Assembly: GCA_964219355.1 (NCBI GenBank)
Contig: CAXPOZ010000003.1
Span: 1-64,000, forward strand
Reading direction: 5' to 3'
Source: Parvularcula sp964219355
Lineage (GTDB): Bacteria; Pseudomonadota; Alphaproteobacteria; Caulobacterales; Parvularculaceae
Length of the DNA stretch: 64,000 nt
Shown here: in pieces, positions 56,310 through 64,000 of the stretch
Layout: each line of letters starts with the position of its first letter
How positions within the stretch are numbered: the first letter of the stretch is position 1
Program-made: the position numbers and the translations under genes
Notes under the pieces: model-generated
Database searches by the model: none
What the model saw: the letters and a program-made list of their open reading frames with translations, nothing else
Told to the model about the DNA's origin: nothing

Positions 56310-57032
56310 CTACGCTGTCAGCCGCAGCTTGTAGAGCTCCTTATATGGCGCCATGGAATTTAGCGCGGCAGAAAGCGCATCGCCTGTGAGGGACGGAATA
56401 TCCGTCACCGGATCACCAAAGCCTGTTGAGCTGTGTACGGCATCATACCAGTGCGGTGCCCAGACACCGTCACTGTCGCGCGGACCCGCCGGCCAGTTCA
56501 GCATGCCCGGATCGAATTCAAGATCGAGATTGTCACACAATGCCCGCAGCATGCTTTCGGGATTACGGAGCACGTCCTGCGCATCGATAACCGCCGGGGT
56601 TGTGCCGGTTAACTTCTCGGCCATCCGGAATAGGGCGAGTTCACGCGCCAGCCCCAGATCCTCCGCCGTCACCTTATTCAGCTTTTTCGAGAATGACGCC
56701 GCCATCAGCCGTGGATCACGGATCAGGAAGAAATGCTGCATTTCACTCATGAAACCGAGATCGATCTCGTCCGTCATATGCTGGGTCATGTGTTTCTGGA
56801 ACCAGACCGGCGCCGGCGCCTCGGTCGTTAACGCCTGTGCGACAACGCGCCAATCAGTCGGTTGCGATGTTAAGACTTCGTCCCGCATCGGATGGTCGAG
56901 CCCGGTGACGGTCAGATAATGCGCATAGAACGGCTCATCCGTGACCGCCGTATCGCTGCGGTTCTCAAAGCTGCGCATCATGGTCGTTGAGATGTTCCGT
57001 GGTCCCGACCACATCGCAATCCGGCGGGTCAT
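56310..57032 (-). CDS. sulfotransferase-family protein
   Basis: A 240-residue protein with the 5'-phosphosulfate-binding loop MWSGPRNISTTMMRSF near the N-terminus and the 3'-phosphate region LIRDPRLMAASFSKKL, the two signatures of PAPS-dependent sulfotransferases. The rest is helical. The start at 57032 overlaps the preceding aminotransferase stop (TGATG) and has AAGGA nine bases upstream; an ATG at 57041 sits directly on that site. The acceptor is unknown, but coupling to an aminotransferase suggests an amino acid-derived compound. Confidence 0.85.
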   Translation of the reverse strand: MTRRIAMWSGPRNISTTMMRSFENRSDTAVTDEPFYAHYLTVTGLDHPMRDEVLTSQPTDWRVVAQALTTEAPAPVWFQKHMTQHMTDEIDLGFMSEMQHFFLIRDPRLMAASFSKKLNKVTAEDLGLARELALFRMAEKLTGTTPAVIDAQDVLRNPESMLRALCDNLDLEFDPGMLNWPAGPRDSDGVWAPHWYDAVHSSTGFGDPVTDIPSLTGDALSAALNSMAPYKELYKLRLTA

Positions 57033-57925
57033 CAGGCGCATTCCTTATCAATGCGGGCGAGATAGGCCGCAATCAGGCTGTCCATGACGGGACGGGCGCC
57101 CTCTCCGATCTGCCGGTCGTCAACCGACTTCACCGGTGTCAGCCCCGCAAAGGTGCCGGTGATGAAGGCTTCCTCCGCGCCATAAACATCGGTGAGCGAG
57201 AAGCTCTTTTCACGGACGGTGATCCCCTCCTCTGCTGCCAGCTCCAGGATCACCCCGCGCGTAATCCCGCCAAGGCAGTATTCGCCCGTTGAGGTCCATA
57301 GCTCACCCTTCCGCACGATGAAGAAATGCGTGGAGTTGCAGGTCGCAACAAAGCCGTGCGGATCAAGCATCAGCGCCTCATCCGCACCAGCCTTTGCCGC
57401 CTGGATACAGGCCATGATGCAATTGATCTTGGAATGCGAGTTCAGCTTCTGGTCCTGCACATCGGGGAAGCCGCGCCGGACATGCACCGTGAAGAGATTG
57501 ACGCCTTCATGATGCGCCACGGGCGTCTTGTATTCGGGGATGATCACGATGGTCGGCGGCGTGATGGTGACGCGCGGATCCTGATAGGGGGTCGAGCGCT
57601 CGCCCCGCGTGACCATCAGGCGGATATGCACCCCCTCCTCCATCCCGTTGGCCTCAAGGCAGGCATGGAGCCGGGTGATGATCTCGTCCCGGGACGGCAT
57701 ATTGGCGAAGTCGAGCGTCTTAGCGCCCTCAAAAAGACGATCCATATGCCGGTCGAGGAACGGGATCTTCCCTTTGTGAACGCGCAGGCCCTCCCACACG
57801 CCATCGCCGAGCATGAAGCCAGAATCAAAGACCGAGACTTTCGCCTCGGCCCTTGGGAAAAGCTCACCATTGACGTCGATCAGGATCGTTTCGTTGCGGG
57901 GATCGGCCAGATAATCATGTGTCAT
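57032..57925 (-). CDS. class IV PLP-dependent aminotransferase
   Basis: A 297-residue fold-type IV aminotransferase of the branched-chain/D-amino-acid/ADC-lyase group. The landmarks are VSVFDSGFMLGDGVWEGLRV, the PLP lysine in LNSHSKINCIMA, DEALMLDPHGFVATCNSTHFF and GITRGVILELA. Substrate type within the family cannot be fixed by eye; the N-terminal region is closest to branched-chain-type enzymes. Its stop overlaps the start of the downstream sulfotransferase gene, so both proteins are made together. It lies 49 bases from pckA. Confidence 0.9.
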   Translation of the reverse strand: MTHDYLADPRNETILIDVNGELFPRAEAKVSVFDSGFMLGDGVWEGLRVHKGKIPFLDRHMDRLFEGAKTLDFANMPSRDEIITRLHACLEANGMEEGVHIRLMVTRGERSTPYQDPRVTITPPTIVIIPEYKTPVAHHEGVNLFTVHVRRGFPDVQDQKLNSHSKINCIMACIQAAKAGADEALMLDPHGFVATCNSTHFFIVRKGELWTSTGEYCLGGITRGVILELAAEEGITVREKSFSLTDVYGAEEAFITGTFAGLTPVKSVDDRQIGEGARPVMDSLIAAYLARIDKECA

Positions 57926-57974
57926 GCTTGTCGATCTAGCTGGTCCGCCGCATGCGGAAAAGCCGCGAGGTCAC

Positions 57975-59555
57975 TTAGTTTCCGGGTGCAGCCTTGCGGA
58001 CATCTTCTGCGACATGGGCCTCGAATTTCTCGAAATTCCGGCGGAACATTTCCGCGAGTTTCCGGGCCTGCTGGTCATAGGCAGAAGGCTCTGCCCATGT
58101 GCTGCGCGGATTGAGAATATCCGTCTCAATGCCGGGGGCTTCCATCGGCACGAGGAAGCCGAAATTCTCGTCCTCGCGATAGCGCTCCGTATTCAGAGAA
58201 CCATCAAGCGCCGCATTGAGGAGCGCACGGGTCGCCGCAATCGGCATCCGCTCCCCTGCCCCATAAGCGCCGCCCGTCCAGCCTGTATTTACCAGCCAGC
58301 AGGTCGCGCCTGTCTCCTCAAGACGACGGCGCAGGAGTTCGCCATAAACAGACGGATGACGCGGCATAAAGGGCGCCCCGAAACAGGTCGAGAAGGTCGC
58401 AGTCGGCTCGGTCACGCCGCGTTCTGTGCCGGCAACTTTCGCGGTATAGCCCGAGAGGAAGTGATACATGGCCTGCGGCGTTGAAAGTTTCGCAATTGGC
58501 GGCATGACGCCGAAGGCATCACAGGTCAGCATCACGACATTCCGGGCGGGTCCGCACTGGCCATCCTCCACGATGTTCGGAATATAGTGGATCGGATAGG
58601 CGCCGCGGCTATTCTCCGCCAACGTATCATCATCAAGATCCAGTTCCCGCGTCTCCGGGTCCATCACCACATTTTCGAGGACAGTTCCCCATTTCTTCGT
58701 GGTGGCATGGATTTCGGGCTCGGCTTTCGCTGACAGGCGGATCATCTTGGCGTAGCAGCCGCCCTCGAAATTGAAGAGGCCGTCTTTCGTCCATCCATGC
58801 TCGTCATCACCGACAAGCTGGCGGTTCGGATCCGCCGACAGGGTCGTCTTGCCCGTGCCGGACAGGCCAAAGAACACGGCCGCGTCACCGTCGCTGCCGA
58901 CATTGACGGAGCAATGCATCGGCATGATGCCGCGTTCCGGCAGGACATAATTGAGCAGGGTAAAGACCGATTTCTTGGTCTCCCCGGCATAGGCGGTCCC
59001 GCCGATCAGGATCAGCTTTTTCGTGAAATTGACCGCGATCACCGTGTCACTGCGCACGCCATGACGCGCAGGGTCGGCCTTAAAGCTCGGCAGGTTGATG
59101 ATCGTATATTCAGGATCAAAGCCTTCGAGCTCCTCATCTGTCGGCCGCCGTAGCAGATGCCTGATGAAGAGATTGTGCCACGCGAGCTCATTGATGACGC
59201 GGACAGCAATCCGGTTCTGTGGATCGGCACCGCCAAAAAGATCCTGTACGAACAGCTCGCGACCTTCGAGATGTTCCCTGAAATCGCTCCACAGGGTCTC
59301 GAAATTGACCGGCGACATTTCGGCATTATTATCCCACCACAGAGTATCCTCCGTGGTGTCATCGCGCACGGTGAATTTGTCCTTCGCCGACCGGCCCGTA
59401 TGGACCCCGGTCTTGACGACGAGAGGACCGCCCTCGGCGATCTCGCCCTCACCGCGCTCAATCGCCTGTTGATAGAGCGCTGCTTCCTTCAGATTGTGAT
59501 GCAATAGTCCTGCGGTCTTGACGCCAAAAGGCGCAAGCATGTGTTCGGAAGTCAT
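57975..59555 (-). CDS. pckA: phosphoenolpyruvate carboxykinase (ATP)
   Basis: A 526-residue gluconeogenic enzyme converting oxaloacetate and ATP to phosphoenolpyruvate, CO2 and ADP. The kinase-1a P-loop FGLSGTGKTTLSADPNR is mid-protein, followed by DDEHGWTKDGLFNFEGGCYAK (the metal/oxaloacetate region). ITPQ-type LVVKTGVHTGRSAKDKF lies near the N-terminus. The start at 59555 (MTSEHMLAPF) has AGGGGA at a normal distance; the ATG at 59564 lies on the site itself. It is monocistronic by position, between the aminotransferase gene and the VWA gene. Confidence 0.97.
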   Translation of the reverse strand: MTSEHMLAPFGVKTAGLLHHNLKEAALYQQAIERGEGEIAEGGPLVVKTGVHTGRSAKDKFTVRDDTTEDTLWWDNNAEMSPVNFETLWSDFREHLEGRELFVQDLFGGADPQNRIAVRVINELAWHNLFIRHLLRRPTDEELEGFDPEYTIINLPSFKADPARHGVRSDTVIAVNFTKKLILIGGTAYAGETKKSVFTLLNYVLPERGIMPMHCSVNVGSDGDAAVFFGLSGTGKTTLSADPNRQLVGDDEHGWTKDGLFNFEGGCYAKMIRLSAKAEPEIHATTKKWGTVLENVVMDPETRELDLDDDTLAENSRGAYPIHYIPNIVEDGQCGPARNVVMLTCDAFGVMPPIAKLSTPQAMYHFLSGYTAKVAGTERGVTEPTATFSTCFGAPFMPRHPSVYGELLRRRLEETGATCWLVNTGWTGGAYGAGERMPIAATRALLNAALDGSLNTERYREDENFGFLVPMEAPGIETDILNPRSTWAEPSAYDQQARKLAEMFRRNFEKFEAHVAEDVRKAAPGN

Positions 59556-59695
59556 CTTCCGCATTCCCCTATTTATGTTTTTATCAGCCCGCCGTTTGCC
59601 GACAGTGCCCGTTCTGCCGATTATCTAAACAGAAGCGAATTGAGAGGGCAATCAGTCACTTGGGTTGAGCGCTCGAACGCTCTATTGTCCCGCTC

Positions 59696-60874
59696 ATGTT
59701 CACGCGATTTTTCCATGACCTCAAAGATGCTGGCGTACCAGTGTCACTCCGCGAATACCTTACATTGCTCGAGGCGATGAAGGCTGGCCTGCCCGGTATG
59801 GAGGTCGAGAATTTCTATTATCTCTCGCGCGCGGCCTTGGTGAAGGATGAGCGCCATCTCGATAAATTCGACCGGATTTTCGGGGAGACCTTCAAGGGGC
59901 TCGAAAGCCTCGCCGGGATTGCGCCCGACGCACGCGAATTGCCCGATGAGTGGCTGAGAGCGCTAACAGAGAAATATCTGACGCCGGAGGAAATGGCCGA
60001 GATCGAAAAGCTCGGCGGCTGGGACGAGCTGATGAAGACGCTCGGCGAACGCCTGAAGGAACAAAAAGAGCGCCATGAGGGCGGCAATAAATGGATCGGC
60101 ACGGGCGGAACCTCGCCCTTCGGGCATTCAGGCTATCACCCCGAAGGCGTGCGCATCGGCGGTGAGTCTCGGCACAAGCGCGCGGTCAAAGTCTGGGAAA
60201 AGCGTGAGTTCCGCAACCTGCAGGACGATATCGAAATCGGCACAAGGAACATCAAGGTCGCGCTCCGCAAGCTGAGGAAATTTGCGCGCGAGGGCGTGCC
60301 CGATGAATTCGACCTTGGCGGCACCATCAATTCGACAGCGCGGTCAGGCTATCTTGACGTCAAGATGCGTCCAGAGCGGCGCAACACGATCAAGGTGTTG
60401 CTGTTCTTTGATATTGGCGGATCGATGGACCCCTATATCCGTGTGTGTGAAGAGCTTTTCTCCGCCGCCAAGACCGAGTTCAAGCATCTGGAATATTTCT
60501 ACTTCCACAATTTCCTCTACGACTTTGTGTGGAAGGACAATTCGCGACGCTGGACGGACAAGCTCTCCACCCATGAGGTGCTGCGGACCTATGGCGATGA
60601 TTATGTCGTGATCTTTGTCGGCGATGCCTCGATGAGCCCTTACGAGATCACCATGCCAGGCGGCTCAGTCGAATATATGAACCAGGAGCCGGGCGCGATC
60701 TGGATGGATCGGCTGACCTCAAAATTCGGGCGCATGGCGTGGCTGAATCCGGTCGCAGAAGCGCGCTGGGGCTATACGCCCTCCATCGCCATGACCAATG
60801 AATTGCTGGAGGGACGGATGTATCCGCTGACGCTGTCCGGCCTCGACCGGGCGATTGCGGCCCTGCGGCGATAG
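59696..60874 (+). CDS. VWA-domain protein of the CoxE-like group
   Basis: A 392-residue cytosolic protein. The first 200 residues are helical and basic. The last 170 form a von Willebrand A-type domain with MIDAS-like DIGGSMDPYIRV (DxGxS) and a conserved FVGDASMSPYEI. CoxE/MoxR-associated VWA proteins normally act with a MoxR AAA+ ATPase to mature metallo-enzymes or complexes; no such ATPase gene is adjacent here. The ATG at 59696 has no clear ribosome site. It precedes the polysaccharide-type locus but is probably separate from it. Confidence 0.85.
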   Translation: MFTRFFHDLKDAGVPVSLREYLTLLEAMKAGLPGMEVENFYYLSRAALVKDERHLDKFDRIFGETFKGLESLAGIAPDARELPDEWLRALTEKYLTPEEMAEIEKLGGWDELMKTLGERLKEQKERHEGGNKWIGTGGTSPFGHSGYHPEGVRIGGESRHKRAVKVWEKREFRNLQDDIEIGTRNIKVALRKLRKFAREGVPDEFDLGGTINSTARSGYLDVKMRPERRNTIKVLLFFDIGGSMDPYIRVCEELFSAAKTEFKHLEYFYFHNFLYDFVWKDNSRRWTDKLSTHEVLRTYGDDYVVIFVGDASMSPYEITMPGGSVEYMNQEPGAIWMDRLTSKFGRMAWLNPVAEARWGYTPSIAMTNELLEGRMYPLTLSGLDRAIAALRR

Positions 60875-60979
60875 GCGCGGGGCGAAAACCCCGTCACCTT
60901 AAGGCAAGATAAGAGAAATCCTAAGAAATCACCGTTAATCAGGATCTTAATCCATTCATTCCGGGTTGGCGGGCATTCT

Positions 60980-63079
60980 ATGAGTAACAAACGCAAAGTG
61001 GCGCTGATCGGGGCGGGTTTTATCGCACCGGTCCATCTGACGGCGCTTCAGTCCATCAGGAAAGTACGGGTCTCGGCGATCGTCGATCCGAACATGGCGC
61101 GCGCCGAAGGCCTTGCGCGGCAGGCAGGCGCCACCGCCTATCCCTCGATCGAGGCAATGCTGGAAGCGGACCGTCCCGATGCCGCGCATGTGGTGACGCC
61201 CCCGCCTCTTCATGAAGCAACCACCCTGCCCCTGCTGGCCGCCGGGGTGCCAGTCCTGCTCGAAAAGCCGATGGCGCAGGATGCGGAAGAATGCACAAGG
61301 CTGATCGCGGCCGCTGAGGAAGGCGGCACCAGTCTCGCGATCAATCATAATTTCATCCATCACCCTGCCTTTGTTCGGGCAAGGAAGATGCTGGAGAGTG
61401 GCCGCTATGGCCGACTGCGCCGGGTGCAGATGCGCTATGCCGCCCCGCTGCGCCAGATGACGGCCCGGGCCTTTGGCCACTGGATGTTCAACTCTCCGCG
61501 CAATCTGTTGCTTGAGCAGGCCGTGCACCCCCTGTCACAGCTCGATGTGCTCATCGGTGAGGTCAGCGATGTGCAAGTCCAGCCCGGCCCTGTGCGGCGT
61601 CCGGCGGACGGGATTGAGCTTGTTACCGATTACGCGATCAGCCTTCAGGGCGCGCGCGCCGATGCGCAGCTCCAGATCGTGCTGGGCGCGAATTTTCCGT
61701 CCTGGACGATGAGCCTTCTGTGTGATGACGGCGTGATCGATGCGGATATTTTCGAGAGCCGCGTGACCGCGCAGCGCCCCCATGCCTCAATTCCGCCGAT
61801 TGATTTTGCCAAGCGCAGTTTTGGCGTCTCCCGGCGGGCGGCCAGCGCGGGCCTTGGCGGGCTTTCAGGTTTTGCACGGGAGATCCTGCGTCTTGGTCCG
61901 CTCTCTGACGGGTTCAATCGGTCGATCCGCAGCTCGATCGAGCATTTCCACGACCGGCTTTTCTTTGATGAGCCATTCATTGACCTTGAGGGCAGCCGCC
62001 TTGTCTCCCTGTGTGAGAAAATTGCGCAAGGGATTACTGTCCGTACCCCTCAGGCGCCTGCTGTCCCAGCTGCGGATGCCCGCTATGATGTGGCGGTGCT
62101 GGGCGGCACAGGCTTTATCGGATCTCGCCTTGTCGAGGAACTGACCGCGCGCGGGCAAAAAGTGGCCGTGATGGCCCGCTCGCTGGGCAATCTGCCATCC
62201 ATCTTCCATCAGGAGAATGTCGGGCTCTTTTCCGGCTCGATCAGTGATGAAGCAAAGGTGCGTGAAGTGATCCGCCGCGCGCCGAAAGTTGTGAACCTTG
62301 CCCATGGTGGAGGCGGCGCAACTCGTGACGCCATTGCCGAGGCCATGGTCGGCGGGGCACGGACGGTTGCGGCAGCCGCCAGCGCAGAAGGTGCCGAACG
62401 GCTGATCTTCATCAGCTCCTCCGCCGCGCTCTATCTCGGCGACCCTGAGACCACAGTGACCATGTCGACGCCTGTCGATCCAGAGCCGGACACGCGCGCC
62501 GATTATGCGCGCGCCAAGATCCTCGCCGAACATGCCATGGAAGAAAGCGACGGCGTGCCGATCGCCATCCTGCGACCCGCTATCGTGGTCGGTCCCGGCG
62601 CCTCGCCTTTTCACTCCGCCCTCGGCGCTTATGAGAACGAAACCCATTGCCAAGGCTGGAACAAGGGCAAGAACCCCCTGCCTTTCGTTCTTGTTGATGA
62701 TGTCGTCTCGGCGATCATCGCGACGCTTGATGCGGATATCGAGACGATTGAGGGCAAAGCCTTCAACCTTGTTGGCGGGGTCCGCTGGACGGCGCGACAG
62801 TACACAGAAGAACTTGCGAAAGCCACAGGGCGCCCTCTGAAATTCCATTCAAGCCGCCTCTTCATGCTGATGGCATCAGAATGGGCCAAATGGACCGCCA
62901 AGAAAGTGGCGGGGCGCAAAGGCCTGCTCACACCGTCCTCGCGGGATTTCAAGTCGCGCGGCATGGTCGCCCCCATTGGGACTGCCGCCGAGCAATCAGC
63001 TCTCGGCTGGAGCCCGTGCACGGATGAAGCGCAATTCCGGGCGCAGGCAATCCTGTCCCATGCGGATAATCCGGCATGA
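60980..63079 (+). CDS. fusion of Gfo/Idh/MocA oxidoreductase and NAD-dependent epimerase
   Basis: A 699-residue two-domain protein. Residues 6-350 are a Gfo/Idh/MocA oxidoreductase: Rossmann loop GAGFIAPVHL, conserved Glu-Lys97-Pro and a C-terminal beta-sheet domain. After a short Ala/Pro linker (about 355-365) an extended SDR begins: VLGGTGFIGSRLVEEL at 373, then SSSAALYLGDPE and the YARAK (YxxxK) pair, LRPAIVVGPGASPFHSALG and VLVDDVVSAI. Both halves retain their key residues, so it may carry out two sequential redox steps on a nucleotide sugar. Its stop overlaps the glycosyltransferase start (ATGA). Confidence 0.9.
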   Translation: MSNKRKVALIGAGFIAPVHLTALQSIRKVRVSAIVDPNMARAEGLARQAGATAYPSIEAMLEADRPDAAHVVTPPPLHEATTLPLLAAGVPVLLEKPMAQDAEECTRLIAAAEEGGTSLAINHNFIHHPAFVRARKMLESGRYGRLRRVQMRYAAPLRQMTARAFGHWMFNSPRNLLLEQAVHPLSQLDVLIGEVSDVQVQPGPVRRPADGIELVTDYAISLQGARADAQLQIVLGANFPSWTMSLLCDDGVIDADIFESRVTAQRPHASIPPIDFAKRSFGVSRRAASAGLGGLSGFAREILRLGPLSDGFNRSIRSSIEHFHDRLFFDEPFIDLEGSRLVSLCEKIAQGITVRTPQAPAVPAADARYDVAVLGGTGFIGSRLVEELTARGQKVAVMARSLGNLPSIFHQENVGLFSGSISDEAKVREVIRRAPKVVNLAHGGGGATRDAIAEAMVGGARTVAAAASAEGAERLIFISSSAALYLGDPETTVTMSTPVDPEPDTRADYARAKILAEHAMEESDGVPIAILRPAIVVGPGASPFHSALGAYENETHCQGWNKGKNPLPFVLVDDVVSAIIATLDADIETIEGKAFNLVGGVRWTARQYTEELAKATGRPLKFHSSRLFMLMASEWAKWTAKKVAGRKGLLTPSSRDFKSRGMVAPIGTAAEQSALGWSPCTDEAQFRAQAILSHADNPA

Positions 63080-64000
63080 GGCTGCACTGGGTTTTCTCGA
63101 CCTTTGCCATTGGCGGACCGCAGCGCCGCTTTGCCGCGCTCGCCCATGCCATGGGCGATGAAGCAGAGCACATCATTACCGCGATGGATGGGTGTTATGC
63201 GGCAGAAAGCCTGCTCGACGGTGTGCCGTCATGGCAGCGCCATGAGGTCGAGGTCCAGAAAACCGGCTTCATCTCACCGGGCAATGTCAAACGGTTCCGC
63301 GCCAGCCTGAATGAAGTCGGCGCAGATCTTCTTCTGACCTCAAACTGGGGCACGATCGAATGGACGCTCGCCAATACGCGGCGAAAACCCATGCCGCACC
63401 TGCATTTCGAGGACGGGTTCGGTCCCGATGAGGCGCTGGGCAAATGGAACTGGAAACGCGACCTTGCGCGCCGGTTCCTGTTCTCGCGGATTTTCTCCGG
63501 ACGGGGACGATTGCATTTTGTGTGTCCCTCGCATCTCCTGCTGGACCGGTTCATGTCAGACTGGGAGGTCGGCGAGCACCGGGTCCATCTGATCCCGAAC
63601 GGGGTTGAGTTTGAGGCGTTCCGCCTGTCACCCGCCCCTTCGCGGCCCTTCACCATCGGCACGGTTGGCGCCATGCGGGCAGAGAAACGCTTTGACCGAC
63701 TGATCGAGGTATTCGCTCGGCTGCGCGCGCAGATGGACGCAAAACTGCTGATCGTCGGAGATGGCCCCGAGCGCGCAGGCCTCCAAGAACTTGCCGCAAA
63801 GCTGGGTGTGACTGACTCGATTGAGTTTCTAGGAATGCGGGAAGACATCCCGGCGCAGCTTGCGAAGATGGATGTCTTTGCCCTCACCTCCGATACCGAA
63901 CAGATGCCGATCAGCCTTGTCGAGGCGATGGCTGCGTCCCTGCCGGCGGTGACCACCGATGTCGGGGACATCCGCCTGATCCTCCCTTCCGAATGCTATT
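63076..64000 (+). CDS. GT4-like glycosyltransferase, 3' end outside window
   Basis: The first 308 residues are visible. The GT-B layout has an N-terminal acceptor domain (FSTFAIGGPQRRFAALAHAM) and a C-terminal donor domain beginning PNGVEFEAF. GTVGAMRAEKRFDRLIEVF and IVGDGPERAGLQELA follow, and the EX7E motif is in TEQMPISLVEAMAASLP. These are the retaining GT4 features that use UDP- or GDP-sugars. It overlaps the oxidoreductase-epimerase fusion gene (ATGA), so the two probably act in one surface-glycan pathway whose other genes lie to the right. Confidence 0.92.
   Translation, partial: MRLHWVFSTFAIGGPQRRFAALAHAMGDEAEHIITAMDGCYAAESLLDGVPSWQRHEVEVQKTGFISPGNVKRFRASLNEVGADLLLTSNWGTIEWTLANTRRKPMPHLHFEDGFGPDEALGKWNWKRDLARRFLFSRIFSGRGRLHFVCPSHLLLDRFMSDWEVGEHRVHLIPNGVEFEAFRLSPAPSRPFTIGTVGAMRAEKRFDRLIEVFARLRAQMDAKLLIVGDGPERAGLQELAAKLGVTDSIEFLGMREDIPAQLAKMDVFALTSDTEQMPISLVEAMAASLPAVTTDVGDIRLILPSECY

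Noticed and set aside
60935..60956. Possible CtrA site upstream of the oxidoreductase-epimerase gene
   Set aside because: The spacing is TTAA-N8-TTAA, not the N7 of the CtrA consensus.

Overview
The window reads as chromosome of an alphaproteobacterium of roughly 60% G+C. The evidence is gene content and order: fabD-fabG-acpP-fabF-mltG-yicC-gmk, the tightly packed rlpA-dac-tmk-holB-tatD-MBL run, the alphaproteobacterial/plant-type gshA, two DUF900/ExoD-type genes, and two GTTC-N7-GTTC sites, the LexA operator form typical of alphaproteobacteria. TonB-dependent uptake, RTX proteins and a periplasm-rich gene set would suit an aquatic or marine lineage such as Parvularculales/Hyphomonadaceae, but genus cannot be settled from the sequence alone. 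All genes look like core or near-core chromosome; I saw no transposase, integrase, phage gene or CRISPR array.

Layout. 1-5.0 kb: two tandem, leftward RTX (calcium-binding nonapeptide) paralogues, the first cut by the window edge, followed by a PAS/LuxR-type regulator. 5.0-6.0 kb: a gene-poor stretch ending in tRNA-Ala(GGC). 6.0-10.3 kb: a 2OG-Fe(II) oxygenase, a small lipoprotein, an ABC exporter and a lipoprotein resembling GH75 chitosanases. 10.3-18.8 kb: the fatty-acid synthesis cluster, interrupted by a Ca/Na antiporter and an opposite-strand aldo/keto reductase, then mltG, yicC and gmk. 18.8-29.2 kb: a HerA-like ATPase, a lone HPt protein, divergent isoprenoid genes (type II IPP isomerase and a prenyl diphosphate synthase), an Nth-like DNA glycosylase behind a LexA-type site, cytochrome b561, trmFO, a DUF900 lipoprotein and small membrane/NTF2-like proteins. 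29.2-36.9 kb: uvrA behind a LexA-type site, ExoD, a His-rich TonB-dependent receptor with a small DUF2946-like partner, ssb and rsmE.

36.9-46.2 kb: gshA, a paraoxonase-like beta-propeller, an HNH endonuclease, a flavodoxin-fold reductase, a NatA/NatB-type ABC exporter, a LysM protein and NADP-isocitrate dehydrogenase. 46.4-51.8 kb: the cell-wall/replication operon (rlpA to the PhnP-like hydrolase), ended by a good terminator. 51.8-59.6 kb: a large exported protein of unknown function, a serine beta-lactamase-fold hydrolase, a two-domain NTF2-like lipoprotein, a translationally coupled class IV aminotransferase/sulfotransferase pair and pckA. 59.7-64 kb: a CoxE-like VWA protein, then the start of a polysaccharide-type locus: an oxidoreductase-epimerase fusion overlapping a glycosyltransferase that runs off the right edge.

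Functional links: fatty-acid, isoprenoid and glutathione synthesis, TCA/gluconeogenic steps (icd, pckA), DNA repair under probable SOS control (uvrA, the glycosylase, perhaps ssb), metal uptake, and envelope assembly. The most worthwhile leads are the LexA-type site in front of a DNA glycosylase lacking the Nth lyase lysine, the His-rich receptor/DUF2946 cassette, the coupled aminotransferase-sulfotransferase pair, the Gfo/Idh-epimerase fusion, and the RTX paralogue pair with a non-RTX C-terminal domain. No wholly new system is evident.
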